Below are positions 41,811 to 49,726 of a DNA stretch of 64,000 nt, in pieces. The position numbers and the translations under genes are program-made. The stretch is from Streptomyces sp. TLI_171 (GTDB lineage Bacteria > Actinomycetota > Actinomycetes > Streptomycetales > Streptomycetaceae). The stretch's first letter is position 1; every line of letters begins with the position of its first letter. The stretch spans positions 744,001 through 808,000 of the forward strand of contig NZ_RAPS01000001.1 in the NCBI RefSeq assembly GCF_003610255.1. The letters are read 5' to 3'. The notes beneath the pieces are model-generated. The model made no database searches. It had not been told where the DNA came from and worked only from the letters and a program-made list of their open reading frames with translations.

Positions 41811-43641
41811 AGGGTGCCGACACGACGTTGCTGGGGCCGCCGAAGGCGGAGTTGACGGAGCTTCCGGTGCCGTTGACCACCGAGTCGATGCCGCCGGAGC
41901 CGTTCAGGAAGACGGTCAGCAGGTCGTGCAGCCGGACGCCGGGGCGGCTGGGGGCCTGGAAGGCGGTCGAGTTGTGGATGTCGACGCCCTGGTTGAAGTA
42001 CGAGTAGCTGCCCATGCCCCAGCCCTCGAAGGACTTGACCTTGGAGCCGACGGTGAAGGCGGGGTAGCCCTTCTGGGTCGGCGAGGCCATCCAGGCGGCC
42101 TGGTTGGGCACTTCGTAGGGGTTCTCGTTCTGGAAGAACACCACCTTGCCGTCCTCGCCGTTCCAGACGGTCTCGGTCTTCTGGAAGTGCTCGACGGCGA
42201 GGCCGGTGGCGACGACCCGGTCGCCGTTGACGATCAGGCCGGTGTCGCTGCGGGCGGTGTTCCAGTTGCCGCCGCCGGCACCGTGGTCGGCTCGCCAGAT
42301 CCAGGCGTCGTCGATCAGGGTGTCGTTGCTGTTGACCTCCAGCGCGGTGGTGGCGTAGCCGTCGCGGGCGCCGCCCACCCGGAAGAAGACGTCGGAGAGG
42401 CTGATCGGGTCGCAGGCGTGGTCGGCCTTGGAGCCGCGGTTGCCGACCTGCATCAGGACCGGCGAGTTCTTCGGGCCGGCGTCCAGGATCAGGCCGGAGA
42501 CGTCTACGCCGTCCACGTCGGAGACCTTGATGGCGGCGTCGCCGCCGGTGGGGACCAGGGTGGCGAAACCGAGGCCGATCACCTTGGTGCCGGGGCGGGT
42601 GACCTTGAGGGTGTCGGCGAGCTCGTACACGCCGGGGGTGAAGAGCAGGTTGCGGCCGGCCTTGAGCGCGGCGTTGATGTCCTTGGCGCTCGCGCCGGGG
42701 CGGACCAGGTAGAAGCTGTCCAGACCGAGCGAGGTGCCGGCGGTGGCGCCGTTCTCCCAGCTGGTGCCGGCCGAGTCCGGGCGCAGCGCGGGGAGGAACA
42801 CCCGGTACTTGCCGGACTGGTCGAGGTACAGGTAGGGCGCTTCGCGGGTGGCGGGGCAGGTGTCCAGGGTGGTGTACGGGGCGGCGCCGGCCTCGGTGGA
42901 GAAGGACTGGGCGGGTGCGCCGGCGGTGCCGCAGAAGACCTGGTTCCAGACCGCGTTGGTCCAGCCGTCGAGGTTGCTGTTGCGGGTGAAGAACTGCTGC
43001 TGGGAGCCGTTGATGACGGTGCCGCCGGTGAACTTGGAGTCGGCGATGAAGCCGCCGCTGGCCCAGGCGGGCGAGCCGGTGCAGTAGTCCATCAGGGTCA
43101 GGTTGCCGTTGACCTGGACCCGGCGCAGCGGGGCGGCCTGGGAGACCGCCCAGAAGTCGGTGCCGCCGTAGCAGCCGCTCTTGCCGGCGACGTTGACGGT
43201 GAGGTTGCTGAGCGAGCGCCAGAAGTTGGTGGTGGCGTAGCACTGCGACTGGTCGCCGCCGACGCACTGGTTGTACACGTCGACGGAGCCGTTGATCACC
43301 ACGTCGCCGGGGTTGCGGCCGAGTCCGGCGACGGCCTCGTAGAAGCCGACGGAGAAGTTCAGCGGGTCGGCGGCGGTGCCGTAGGTGCCGGGCTCGAACA
43401 GGATGGCGTACCGGTCCGAGCCGAACTCGTTGCCGGCCTGGGCCCGGGCGATGGCGTCGAGGCGGGCCTGGATCTCGGCCTTGGGCATGCTCGGGTCGAG
43501 GACGACGACGCGGTCGCCGAGGCTGCCGCCGGCGGGCGGCGGGGTGGCGGCCTGCGCGCTGGGGGCGGTGAGGGCCGCGACGAGGGCGGTGGCCGCGACG
43601 GCGGCGAGGCCGAGGCGGCGGTGTCCGGTGGCTCTGGTCAT
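41809..43641 (-). CDS. secreted GH55 exo-beta-1,3-glucanase
   Basis: This 610-residue secreted protein starts at ATG 43641, with a signal peptide ending near APSAQAATP. The two right-handed beta-helix halves follow the GH55 pattern known from Streptomyces laminarinase SacteLam55A: ASGGFIADSKFTGGTVINGS, AWIWRADHGAGGG, AVEHFQKTETVWNGEDGKV with the probable catalytic Glu, FFQNENPYEVPNQAAW, and KSFEGWGMGSYSYFNQG. Related genes are often misnamed adenylyl cyclase. It removes glucose from the ends of beta-1,3-glucans such as laminarin or fungal wall glucan. A housekeeping-type promoter lies at 43744-43772. Confidence 0.92.
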   Translation of the reverse strand: MTRATGHRRLGLAAVAATALVAALTAPSAQAATPPPAGGSLGDRVVVLDPSMPKAEIQARLDAIARAQAGNEFGSDRYAILFEPGTYGTAADPLNFSVGFYEAVAGLGRNPGDVVINGSVDVYNQCVGGDQSQCYATTNFWRSLSNLTVNVAGKSGCYGGTDFWAVSQAAPLRRVQVNGNLTLMDYCTGSPAWASGGFIADSKFTGGTVINGSQQQFFTRNSNLDGWTNAVWNQVFCGTAGAPAQSFSTEAGAAPYTTLDTCPATREAPYLYLDQSGKYRVFLPALRPDSAGTSWENGATAGTSLGLDSFYLVRPGASAKDINAALKAGRNLLFTPGVYELADTLKVTRPGTKVIGLGFATLVPTGGDAAIKVSDVDGVDVSGLILDAGPKNSPVLMQVGNRGSKADHACDPISLSDVFFRVGGARDGYATTALEVNSNDTLIDDAWIWRADHGAGGGNWNTARSDTGLIVNGDRVVATGLAVEHFQKTETVWNGEDGKVVFFQNENPYEVPNQAAWMASPTQKGYPAFTVGSKVKSFEGWGMGSYSYFNQGVDIHNSTAFQAPSRPGVRLHDLLTVFLNGSGGIDSVVNGTGSSVNSAFGGPSNVVSAP

Positions 43642-43743
43642 GGTGCACACCCGTCTGGTGGGATCCGGGGGACGGCGGTGTTCGCGGGGCGCTCGGCTGA
43701 CCTGACGTCAGCCATGGACCCCGGCCGCTTACTTCACGCCGAG

Positions 43744-43772
43744 ATTTAACGTATGAGAAAAGTGGGCGTCAA
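43744..43772 (-). promoter_or_regulatory. promoter of the GH55 gene
   Basis: On the - strand TTGACG (43772-43767), a 17-nt spacer and TTAAAT (43749-43744) give a good housekeeping promoter in an AT-rich patch about 100 bp before the GH55 start. A dyad, GGCTGA...TCAGCC with CTGACGTCAG inside, lies between promoter and gene and could be a further control site. Confidence 0.6.
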
Positions 43773-43852
43773 GACCTCGAACAGGGGGAGTTCCGGCCCG
43801 CACGCACCGCGGCCGGGCCCCGGCGGGGGCCCGGCCGCGACGGTTCGGCAGG

Positions 43853-45520
43853 TCAGAGCGCCAGGATCCGGGCCGCCTCCTCGCGCATCTCGACCTTCCG
43901 GACCTTGCCGGTGACGGTCATCGGGAACGCGTCGACCACGTGCACGTAGCGCGGAATCTTGAACCGGGCCAGCCGGCCGGTGCAGAATGCCCGCACCGCC
44001 TCCGCGGTGAGCGGCTCGGCCCCTTCGCGCATCCGCACCCAGGCCATCAGCTCCTCGCCGTACTTCTCGTCCGGCACGCCGATCACCTGGACGTCCAGGA
44101 CGTCGGGGTGGGTGTGCAGGAACTCCTCGATCTCGCGGGGGTAGAGGTTCTCCCCGCCGCGGATCACCATGTCCTTGATCCGGCCGGTGATCGAGAGGTA
44201 GCCGTCCCGGTCCATCACCGCCAGGTCGCCGGTGTGCATCCAGCGGGCCGCGTCGATCGCCTCGGCGGTCTTCTCCGGCTCGCCCCAGTAGCCGAGCATC
44301 ACCGAGTAGCCGCGGGTGCACAGTTCGCCGGGCTCGCCGCGCGGCACGGTCCGCCCGGTGACGGGGTCGACCACCTTGACCTCCAGGTGCGGCCCGACCC
44401 GGCCGACGGTGGAGACCCGGCGCTCGATCGAGTCGTCTGCGCGGGTCTGGGTGGAGACCGGCGAGGTCTCCGTCATGCCGTAGCAGATCGACACCTCGGC
44501 CATGCCCATCCGCCCGATGACGTCCTTCATCACCTCGATCGGGCAGGGCGCGCCCGCCATGATGCCGGTGCGCAGGCTGGACAGGTCGTAGGAGTCGAAG
44601 GCGGGGTCGGCGAGTTCGGCGATGAACATGGTCGGCACCCCGTACAGCGAGGTGCACCGCTCGGCGGCGACGGCGGCCAGGGTGGCGGAGGCGTCGAAGG
44701 CGGGCGCGGGGATCACCGTGCAGGCGCCGTGCGAGGTGGCCGCCAGGTTGCCCATCACCATGCCGAAGCAGTGGTAGAACGGCACCGGCACGCAGATCCG
44801 GTCCTGCTCCGTGTAGCCGCACAACTCCCCGACGTAGTAACCGTTGTTGAGGATGTTGTGGTGCGAGAGGGTGGCGCCCTTGGGGAAGCCGGTGGTGCCG
44901 GAGGTGTACTGGATGTTGATCGGGTCGTCCGCGCTCAGGGCCGCCTGGGCGCGGGCCGGCACCGCCGGGTCGCCGGCCCGCCCGGCGGCCAGCAGCCCCT
45001 CCCAGTCGGGCGTGTCGAGCAGCACCACCTCCGCCAACTCCGGGCAGCGCGGCCGGACTTCGGCAATCATCCCGGCGTAGTCGGAGTCCTTGAACCGCTC
45101 GGCGGCGACCAGCAGCCGGATCCCGGCCTGGTTCAGCACGTACTCCAGCTCGTGGGAGCGGTAGGCGGGGTTGATGGTGACCAGCACGGCGCCGAGCTTG
45201 GCGGTGGCGTACTGGGTGAGCATCCACTCGGCGCGGTTCGGCGACCAGATGCCGACCCGGTCGCCCCGGCGGATCCCGCGGGCGTCCAGGCCGATCGCCA
45301 CCGCGTCGACGTCGGCGGCGAGTTCGGCGTACGTCCAGCGCCGGCCGGTGGCGCACTCCACCAGGGCCGCCCGCCCGGGGTGGGCGCGGGCGGCCCGGTC
45401 GAAGTTCGCCCCGATGGTGTCGCCGAGCAGCGGCGTGTCGGCCCGGCCGGAGGAGTAGCTCAGCGGACCGGCGTCCTGCTGCGGACGCGGGTCGGCCGGC
45501 GGGTGCTGGTCGTGCGGCAC
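43853..45520 (-). CDS. acyl-CoA synthetase (AMP-binding family)
   Basis: This 555-residue enzyme starts at GTG 45520, 5 nt after the strong site CCAGGAGG; upstream ATG and GTG codons lack such a site. The AMP-binding P-loop is [20 protein letters not shown] (near 195-215), followed by [23 protein letters not shown] and the C-terminal catalytic Lys in [14 protein letters not shown]. The family activates fatty or aromatic carboxylic acids to CoA thioesters through an acyl-AMP. The overall pattern fits medium or long-chain acyl-CoA synthetases of the FadD/AcsF2 type. The exact substrate is unknown. Confidence 0.93.
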   Translation of the reverse strand: MPHDQHPPADPRPQQDAGPLSYSSGRADTPLLGDTIGANFDRAARAHPGRAALVECATGRRWTYAELAADVDAVAIGLDARGIRRGDRVGIWSPNRAEWMLTQYATAKLGAVLVTINPAYRSHELEYVLNQAGIRLLVAAERFKDSDYAGMIAEVRPRCPELAEVVLLDTPDWEGLLAAGRAGDPAVPARAQAALSADDPINIQYTSGTTGFPKGATLSHHNILNNGYYVGELCGYTEQDRICVPVPFYHCFGMVMGNLAATSHGACTVIPAPAFDASATLAAVAAERCTSLYGVPTMFIAELADPAFDSYDLSSLRTGIMAGAPCPIEVMKDVIGRMGMAEVSICYGMTETSPVSTQTRADDSIERRVSTVGRVGPHLEVKVVDPVTGRTVPRGEPGELCTRGYSVMLGYWGEPEKTAEAIDAARWMHTGDLAVMDRDGYLSITGRIKDMVIRGGENLYPREIEEFLHTHPDVLDVQVIGVPDEKYGEELMAWVRMREGAEPLTAEAVRAFCTGRLARFKIPRYVHVVDAFPMTVTGKVRKVEMREEAARILAL

Positions 45521-45605
45521 GGGTACCTCCTGGGCGTACGGCGCGGGTGGGACTCCCATGCTGCGCACCGGGCCGCGCGTTGACCAGACCCGGCAGGGCG
45601 GAGGA

Positions 45606-45908
45606 TCAGTCGGAGAATCCCTGCTCGCCGATCACGTCGAGGTTGCGGAAGGTGGGCGGCCCGTCGCACAGCGCGGCGACCCGGGCGGCGAACTCGCCGG
45701 TCTCCGGGCGCTGCGAGTTCTCCATCGCCACCTCGTAGGAGGGGAACTCCACGATGTTGAGGTAGACGTCCTTCCCGTCGCGGTCGCGGGTCTGCAGGGC
45801 CCGGGCGGCCAGCCGGTGCCCTTCGTTCTTGGCGACCCACTCGTCCAGCAGCGCGTTGAACTCGTCGATCCGCCCGGTGCGGTACTCGATGATCTGGATG
45901 AACTTCAC
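45606..45908 (-). CDS. NIPSNAP/dimeric alpha-beta-barrel family protein
   Basis: This 100-residue protein starts at GTG 45908 behind [27 protein letters not shown] and [20 protein letters not shown] give the alternating beta-alpha pattern of small dimeric barrel proteins related to NIPSNAP and antibiotic-biosynthesis monooxygenases. Function is unknown. It is on the same strand as the acyl-CoA synthetase, 85 bp upstream, and may be cotranscribed with it. Confidence 0.8.
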   Translation of the reverse strand: MKFIQIIEYRTGRIDEFNALLDEWVAKNEGHRLAARALQTRDRDGKDVYLNIVEFPSYEVAMENSQRPETGEFAARVAALCDGPPTFRNLDVIGEQGFSD

Positions 45909-46087
45909 CGGTGGCCTCCTCGGCTCGGCGGACGGGCTCCGTCCGCTCCCGTCCAGCCTCCCCAGTGCGGGGGCGGCCCGCAAGGTCTGGCGGCCGGCGC
46001 AGCAGGTGGGGGCCGTCCTACGGCGCGGCCGAGTGCACCCGGTGCGCACCGAGGCGACGGGCTCCGATCGAGGAGGGGCGGAACAGC
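45909..46087. other. intergenic region before a possible secreted-protein remnant
   Basis: Divergent gap between the NIPSNAP-like gene and the + strand genes. With the doubtful frame that follows, 391 bp here lack a secure gene. Apart from the two ribosome sites at its edges I see no clear promoter, repeat or RNA. Confidence 0.3.
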
Positions 46088-46354
46088 GTGACAGCGACCA
46101 ACCGTGCCCGGCTGCCCGTCCGGGCCGCAGCCGCTGCCCTGCCGCTGGCCCTGGCGGGTACGGCCCAGGCCGCCCCGGCGACGGCGGACGACGACCCCGG
46201 AGCCCCGGCCGGGCCGTGCGTTGGCGTACTGTCCACCGCATGGCCCGGCCGGGGCGGCCGCCGGTCGTCCGGCGGCCCGGCGGGAGTGGGAGGTGCGGCA
46301 TGGAGGCCGCCGAGGTGCGTCGGTTCTGGGGCGGGCTCGGGCTGCCCGGGTTGA
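46088..46354 (+). pseudogene. possible truncated secreted protein
   Basis: GTG 46088 follows a strong AGGAGGGG site and opens with a convincing signal peptide (RARLPVRAAAAALPLALAG, then AQAAPATADDDPG). After about residue 45 the sequence loses protein character and becomes Gly/Arg/Pro-rich. It runs 55 bp into the start of the amidohydrolase gene. This looks like the 5' stub of a secreted-protein gene whose remainder was lost. A genuine short exported peptide is less likely. Confidence 0.35.
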
Positions 46355-47172
46355 TCGACGTGCACACGCATTTCATGCCCGAGCGGGTGCTGCGCAAGGT
46401 GTGGGAGTACTTCGACGCCGCGGGGCCGCTGATCGGGGACCGGGGCTGGCCGATCACCTACCGCACCGAGGAGGCCGAACGGACGGCGCTGCTCCGGGAG
46501 TTCGGGGTACGGGCGTTCACCGCGATGCTGTACCCGCACAAGGCGGGGATGGCCCGCTGGCTGAACGGCTGGGCGGCCGACTTCGCGCGGCGCACGCCCG
46601 ACTGCCTGCACACGGCGACGCTGTTCCCCGAGCCCGGGGTGGAGGCGTACGTCCGCGAGGCCCTCGACGCCGGGGCCCGGGTGTTCAAGGCGCACGTGCA
46701 GGTCGGCGGGTACGACCCCACCGACGAGCAACTGCGGCCCGCCTGGGGCCTGCTGGCCGAGGCCGGCACCCCGGTGGTGATCCACTGCGGCTCGGGCCCC
46801 GCCCCGGGCAAGCACACCGGCCCGGAGCCGATCGCCCGCGTCCTGGCCGAGCATCCCCGCCTCTGCCTGATCGTCGCCCACCTGGGCATGCCCGAGTACC
46901 GCGAGTTCCTCGACCTCGCCGCCCGCCACGAGCGGGTGCACCTGGACACCACCATGGCGTTCACCGACTTCACCGCCGACTTCATGCCGTTCCCGCCCGA
47001 ACTCCTCCCCCGCCTCGCCGACCTGGCCGACCGGATCCTGCTGGGCACCGACTTCCCCAACATCCCCTACCCGTACCTGCACCAACTCCAGGCCCTGGAA
47101 CGCCTCGACCTCGGTGCGGACTGGCTGCGCGCGGTCTGCCACGACAACGCGGCCCGCCTGTTCGACCTCTGA
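46300..47172 (+). CDS. amidohydrolase-family metal-dependent hydrolase
   Basis: This 290-residue protein starts at ATG 46300 behind GGGAGTGGGAGG. The TIM-barrel metal motifs are visible: LIDVHTHFMPE (HxH) near residue 20, VVIHCGSGP near 150, LIVAHLGMPEY near 185 and ILLGTDFPNIPY with the metal-binding Asp near 250. The family includes aminocarboxymuconate decarboxylase-like and lactonase-like enzymes. The substrate cannot be assigned. A phosphotransferase gene follows after 29 bp. Confidence 0.9.
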   Translation: MEAAEVRRFWGGLGLPGLIDVHTHFMPERVLRKVWEYFDAAGPLIGDRGWPITYRTEEAERTALLREFGVRAFTAMLYPHKAGMARWLNGWAADFARRTPDCLHTATLFPEPGVEAYVREALDAGARVFKAHVQVGGYDPTDEQLRPAWGLLAEAGTPVVIHCGSGPAPGKHTGPEPIARVLAEHPRLCLIVAHLGMPEYREFLDLAARHERVHLDTTMAFTDFTADFMPFPPELLPRLADLADRILLGTDFPNIPYPYLHQLQALERLDLGADWLRAVCHDNAARLFDL

Positions 47173-47201
47173 CGGCCTGCCCGCTTCCGATCGCCGGTGC
47201 G

Positions 47202-48053
47202 GTGGACTTCCCGTCCCGGGAACTCCCCGCCCGTCCGGCGGTCGAAGCCGGCCGGGCGAGCGCCGTGGAGCTGGGACTCCGGGTCGACGAGGTGGTGGTC
47301 GTCCACGATTCGGATCGCGCCGCGCTGCGCCTGCTGCCCTGCGACGTCCTGGTGCGGGTCGCGCCGGCGCGGGACCACGCCGAGGCCTCGTTCGAGGTGG
47401 AGGTCGCCCGCCGGCTGGTCGGCGCCGGCGCGCCGGTGGCGGAGCCCGATCCCCGGGTCGGCGCCCGGGTCCACCTGCGGGACGGCTTCGTCCTGTCCTT
47501 CTGGACGTACTACGAGCCGGTCGGACCCGCGGTCGCCCCGGCCGAGTACGCGGACGCGCTCGTGCGGCACCACGCCGCGCTGCGCCGGGTCGAGCTGGCG
47601 GCGCCGCACTTCACCGATCGGGTCGCCCGGGCCCTGCGCGAGGTGGAGGACCCCCAGCGCTCCCCCGAACTGGCGGACGCCGATCGGCAGTTGCTGGGCA
47701 GCACGCTCCGCGACCTGGGTGCCGCGATCGGCGCCGACCGGTCCGGCGACCAGTTGCTGCACGGCGAGCCGCATCAGGGCAACCTGCTCCGCACGGAGCG
47801 CGGCCCGCTCATCGTCGACCTGGCCACCTGCTGCCGCGGACCGGTCGAGTTCGACCTCGCCCACGCGCCCGAGGACGTCGCCCGGCACTACCCGGGGGCC
47901 GACCACGACCTGGTCCACCGCTGCCGGGCCGTGGACTGGGCGATGTTCGCGGCGTGGCGCTGGCGCCGGGACGACCGGACGCCCGCCCGCGACCGCCTGC
48001 GGGCGGAGGGGCTCGATCTGGTGCGCGCCGCGCTCGCCCGCTGCGGCTGGTAG
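47202..48053 (+). CDS. aminoglycoside phosphotransferase-family protein
   Basis: This 283-residue kinase-like protein has the Brenner motif LLHGEPHQGNLLRTE (near 190) for catalysis and the metal-binding IVDLATCCRGPVEFDLAH (near 208). The N-lobe includes CDVLVRVAPARDHAEASFEVEVA. These are the phosphotransferase (APH) family marks. Many members phosphorylate small molecules other than antibiotics. GTG 47202 is the first sensible start after the amidohydrolase stop; no strong ribosome site is visible, so the true start may differ. Confidence 0.8.
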   Translation: MDFPSRELPARPAVEAGRASAVELGLRVDEVVVVHDSDRAALRLLPCDVLVRVAPARDHAEASFEVEVARRLVGAGAPVAEPDPRVGARVHLRDGFVLSFWTYYEPVGPAVAPAEYADALVRHHAALRRVELAAPHFTDRVARALREVEDPQRSPELADADRQLLGSTLRDLGAAIGADRSGDQLLHGEPHQGNLLRTERGPLIVDLATCCRGPVEFDLAHAPEDVARHYPGADHDLVHRCRAVDWAMFAAWRWRRDDRTPARDRLRAEGLDLVRAALARCGW

Positions 48054-48061
48054 ACGAATCG

Positions 48062-48073
48062 GAGAGCGCTCTC
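48062..48073. promoter_or_regulatory. GAGAGCGCTCTC operator, distal copy of the GH16 gene
   Basis: Perfect 12-bp palindrome 8 bp after the phosphotransferase stop and 183 bp before the GH16 ATG. It is identical to the copy at 48223-48234. Two spaced copies suggest a looping LacI-family repressor. Confidence 0.65.
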
Positions 48074-48222
48074 ACCGGGGGCGGGAAGCGATGACCGTTC
48101 AGCTTTCAAGAACTGAACGGCACTTGGGCCGAAAAGCCGGGAAAATGAGCAGTTCTTTGACGTTGCCATGGCGAGATCACGTCCGTACGATTCAGGCCTA
48201 TCGGCGGCGGGACACCGTCGCA

Positions 48223-48234
48223 GAGAGCGCTCTC
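48223..48234. promoter_or_regulatory. GAGAGCGCTCTC operator, proximal copy of the GH16 gene
   Basis: Perfect 12-bp palindrome 21 bp before the GH16 ATG. It is placed where a repressor would block transcription of the laminarinase gene. The spacing from the distal copy is 161 bp. No LacI gene for glucan sensing is in the window, so the regulator is coded elsewhere. Confidence 0.7.
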
Positions 48235-48255
48235 AGAACAGGGAAGGGTTCTTCC

Positions 48256-49530
48256 ATGGCTGCTGCCCCACCCAAGCGCCGTTGGTCCTTCGGCGGATTC
48301 GCGTTGCTCGTCGCCACCGCACTGGTGGCCGCCGTACCGCTCACCTCGCCATCGAGCCCCGCCACCGACCCGCTGGCCGCCGCGCCGGTGGCCGCCACGA
48401 ACTGGGGCGACGACTTCGACGGCCCGGCCGGCTCGGCCGCCGACCCGGCCAAGTGGACGATGGAGACCGGCGGTTCGGGCAACGGCAACCACGAGTTGCA
48501 GTACTACACCGCAGGCGCCGCGAACGCCGCGCTGGACGGCCAGGGCCACCTGGTGATCACCGCCAAGCGCAACACCGACGCGGGCCTCGGCTGCTGGTAC
48601 GGCACCTGCCAGTACACCTCGGCGCGGCTGAACACCTCGCGCACCTTCACCCAGGCGTACGGGCACTTCGAGTCCCGGATCAAGATCCCGCGCGGCCAGG
48701 GCATCTGGCCCGCGTTCTGGATGCTCGGCAACGACCTCTCCACCGCGGGCTGGCCGAACAGCGGCGAGATCGACGTGATGGAGAACATCGGCCGCGAGCC
48801 CGGCACCGTGCACGGCACCATCCACGGCCCCGGCTACTCCGGCGCGGGCGGCATCGGCGCGCCCTACAGCCTGCCCGCCGGCCAGTCCTTCGCCGACGCG
48901 TTCCACACCTTCGCGGTGGACTGGAGCCCGTCCGCGATCACCTGGTCCGTCGACGGCCAGGCCTACCAGACCCGCACGCCCGCCGACCTCGGCGGCAACC
49001 GCTGGGTCTACGACCACCCGTTCTTCCTGATCCTCAACCTCGCCGTCGGCGGCGACTGGCCGGGCAGCCCCGACGGGTCGTCGACCTACCCGCAGACCAT
49101 GACCGTCGACTACGTCCACACCACCACCTGGGGCGGCAGCACCGGCGCCTACACCGGGCGGATCACCGGCCCCGGCGGCATGTGCGTGGACGTCGCGGGC
49201 GCCAGCAGCGCCGACAGCACCCCCATCCAGCTGCACAACTGCACCGGCGCCGCCGCCCAGCAGTGGACCGTCGGCACCGACGGCACCGTCCGCGCCCTCG
49301 GCAAGTGCCTGGACGTCGCCGCCGCCTCGCACAACGACGGCGCCGTCATCCAGCTGTACACCTGCAACGGCACCAGCGCCCAGCAGTGGACGCACCGCTC
49401 CGGCAACGACTTCCTGAACCCGGGCTCCGGCAAGTGCCTGGACTCGCCGAACGGCTCCTCCGCCGACGGCACCCGGCTCCAGCTGTGGACCTGCAACGGC
49501 ACCGCGGCCCAGAAGTGGACGCTCGGCTGA
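48256..49530 (+). CDS. secreted GH16 endo-beta-1,3-glucanase with ricin-type CBM13
   Basis: This 424-residue secreted enzyme starts at ATG 48256 behind GGGAAGGG, with a signal peptide to about residue 35. The GH16 domain (about 45-290) has WNDEFD-like NWGDDFDGPAG and the catalytic GWPNSGEIDVMENIGREPG, where the two Glu of EIDVME are nucleophile and acid/base. The C-terminal 125 residues form a beta-trefoil CBM13 with AQQW, AQQW and AQKW repeats. It cuts internal beta-1,3 links of laminarin or fungal glucan. Operator palindromes flank its promoter region. Confidence 0.94.
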   Translation: MAAAPPKRRWSFGGFALLVATALVAAVPLTSPSSPATDPLAAAPVAATNWGDDFDGPAGSAADPAKWTMETGGSGNGNHELQYYTAGAANAALDGQGHLVITAKRNTDAGLGCWYGTCQYTSARLNTSRTFTQAYGHFESRIKIPRGQGIWPAFWMLGNDLSTAGWPNSGEIDVMENIGREPGTVHGTIHGPGYSGAGGIGAPYSLPAGQSFADAFHTFAVDWSPSAITWSVDGQAYQTRTPADLGGNRWVYDHPFFLILNLAVGGDWPGSPDGSSTYPQTMTVDYVHTTTWGGSTGAYTGRITGPGGMCVDVAGASSADSTPIQLHNCTGAAAQQWTVGTDGTVRALGKCLDVAAASHNDGAVIQLYTCNGTSAQQWTHRSGNDFLNPGSGKCLDSPNGSSADGTRLQLWTCNGTAAQKWTLG

Positions 49531-49726
49531 CGCACCGTCACTGGCGCACTGTCACCGGCACCTGCCGCTGACGCTCCGTCACCGGCTGTGCTCCGCCGAC
49601 GCACCGCGACCGACCACGGGCCGACCCCACCGGCCCCTCCCCCCGCGCGGCCGGCCGTCCCTCGCACCTGTCACGGCCGGCCGCGCCCCTCCCCCGCCTT
49701 CTCTCCCGAGAGGACTCCCCCACGCC

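Noticed and set aside
41809..43641. Annotation of the GH55 protein as adenylyl cyclase
   Set aside because: Homologues often carry that name, but no cyclase motif is present. The beta-helix blocks match the characterised Streptomyces GH55 laminarinase pattern.
48157..48191. TTGACG with TACGAT as a promoter of the GH16 gene
   Set aside because: The spacing is 23 nt, too long for a housekeeping promoter. No better -10 box could be fixed.
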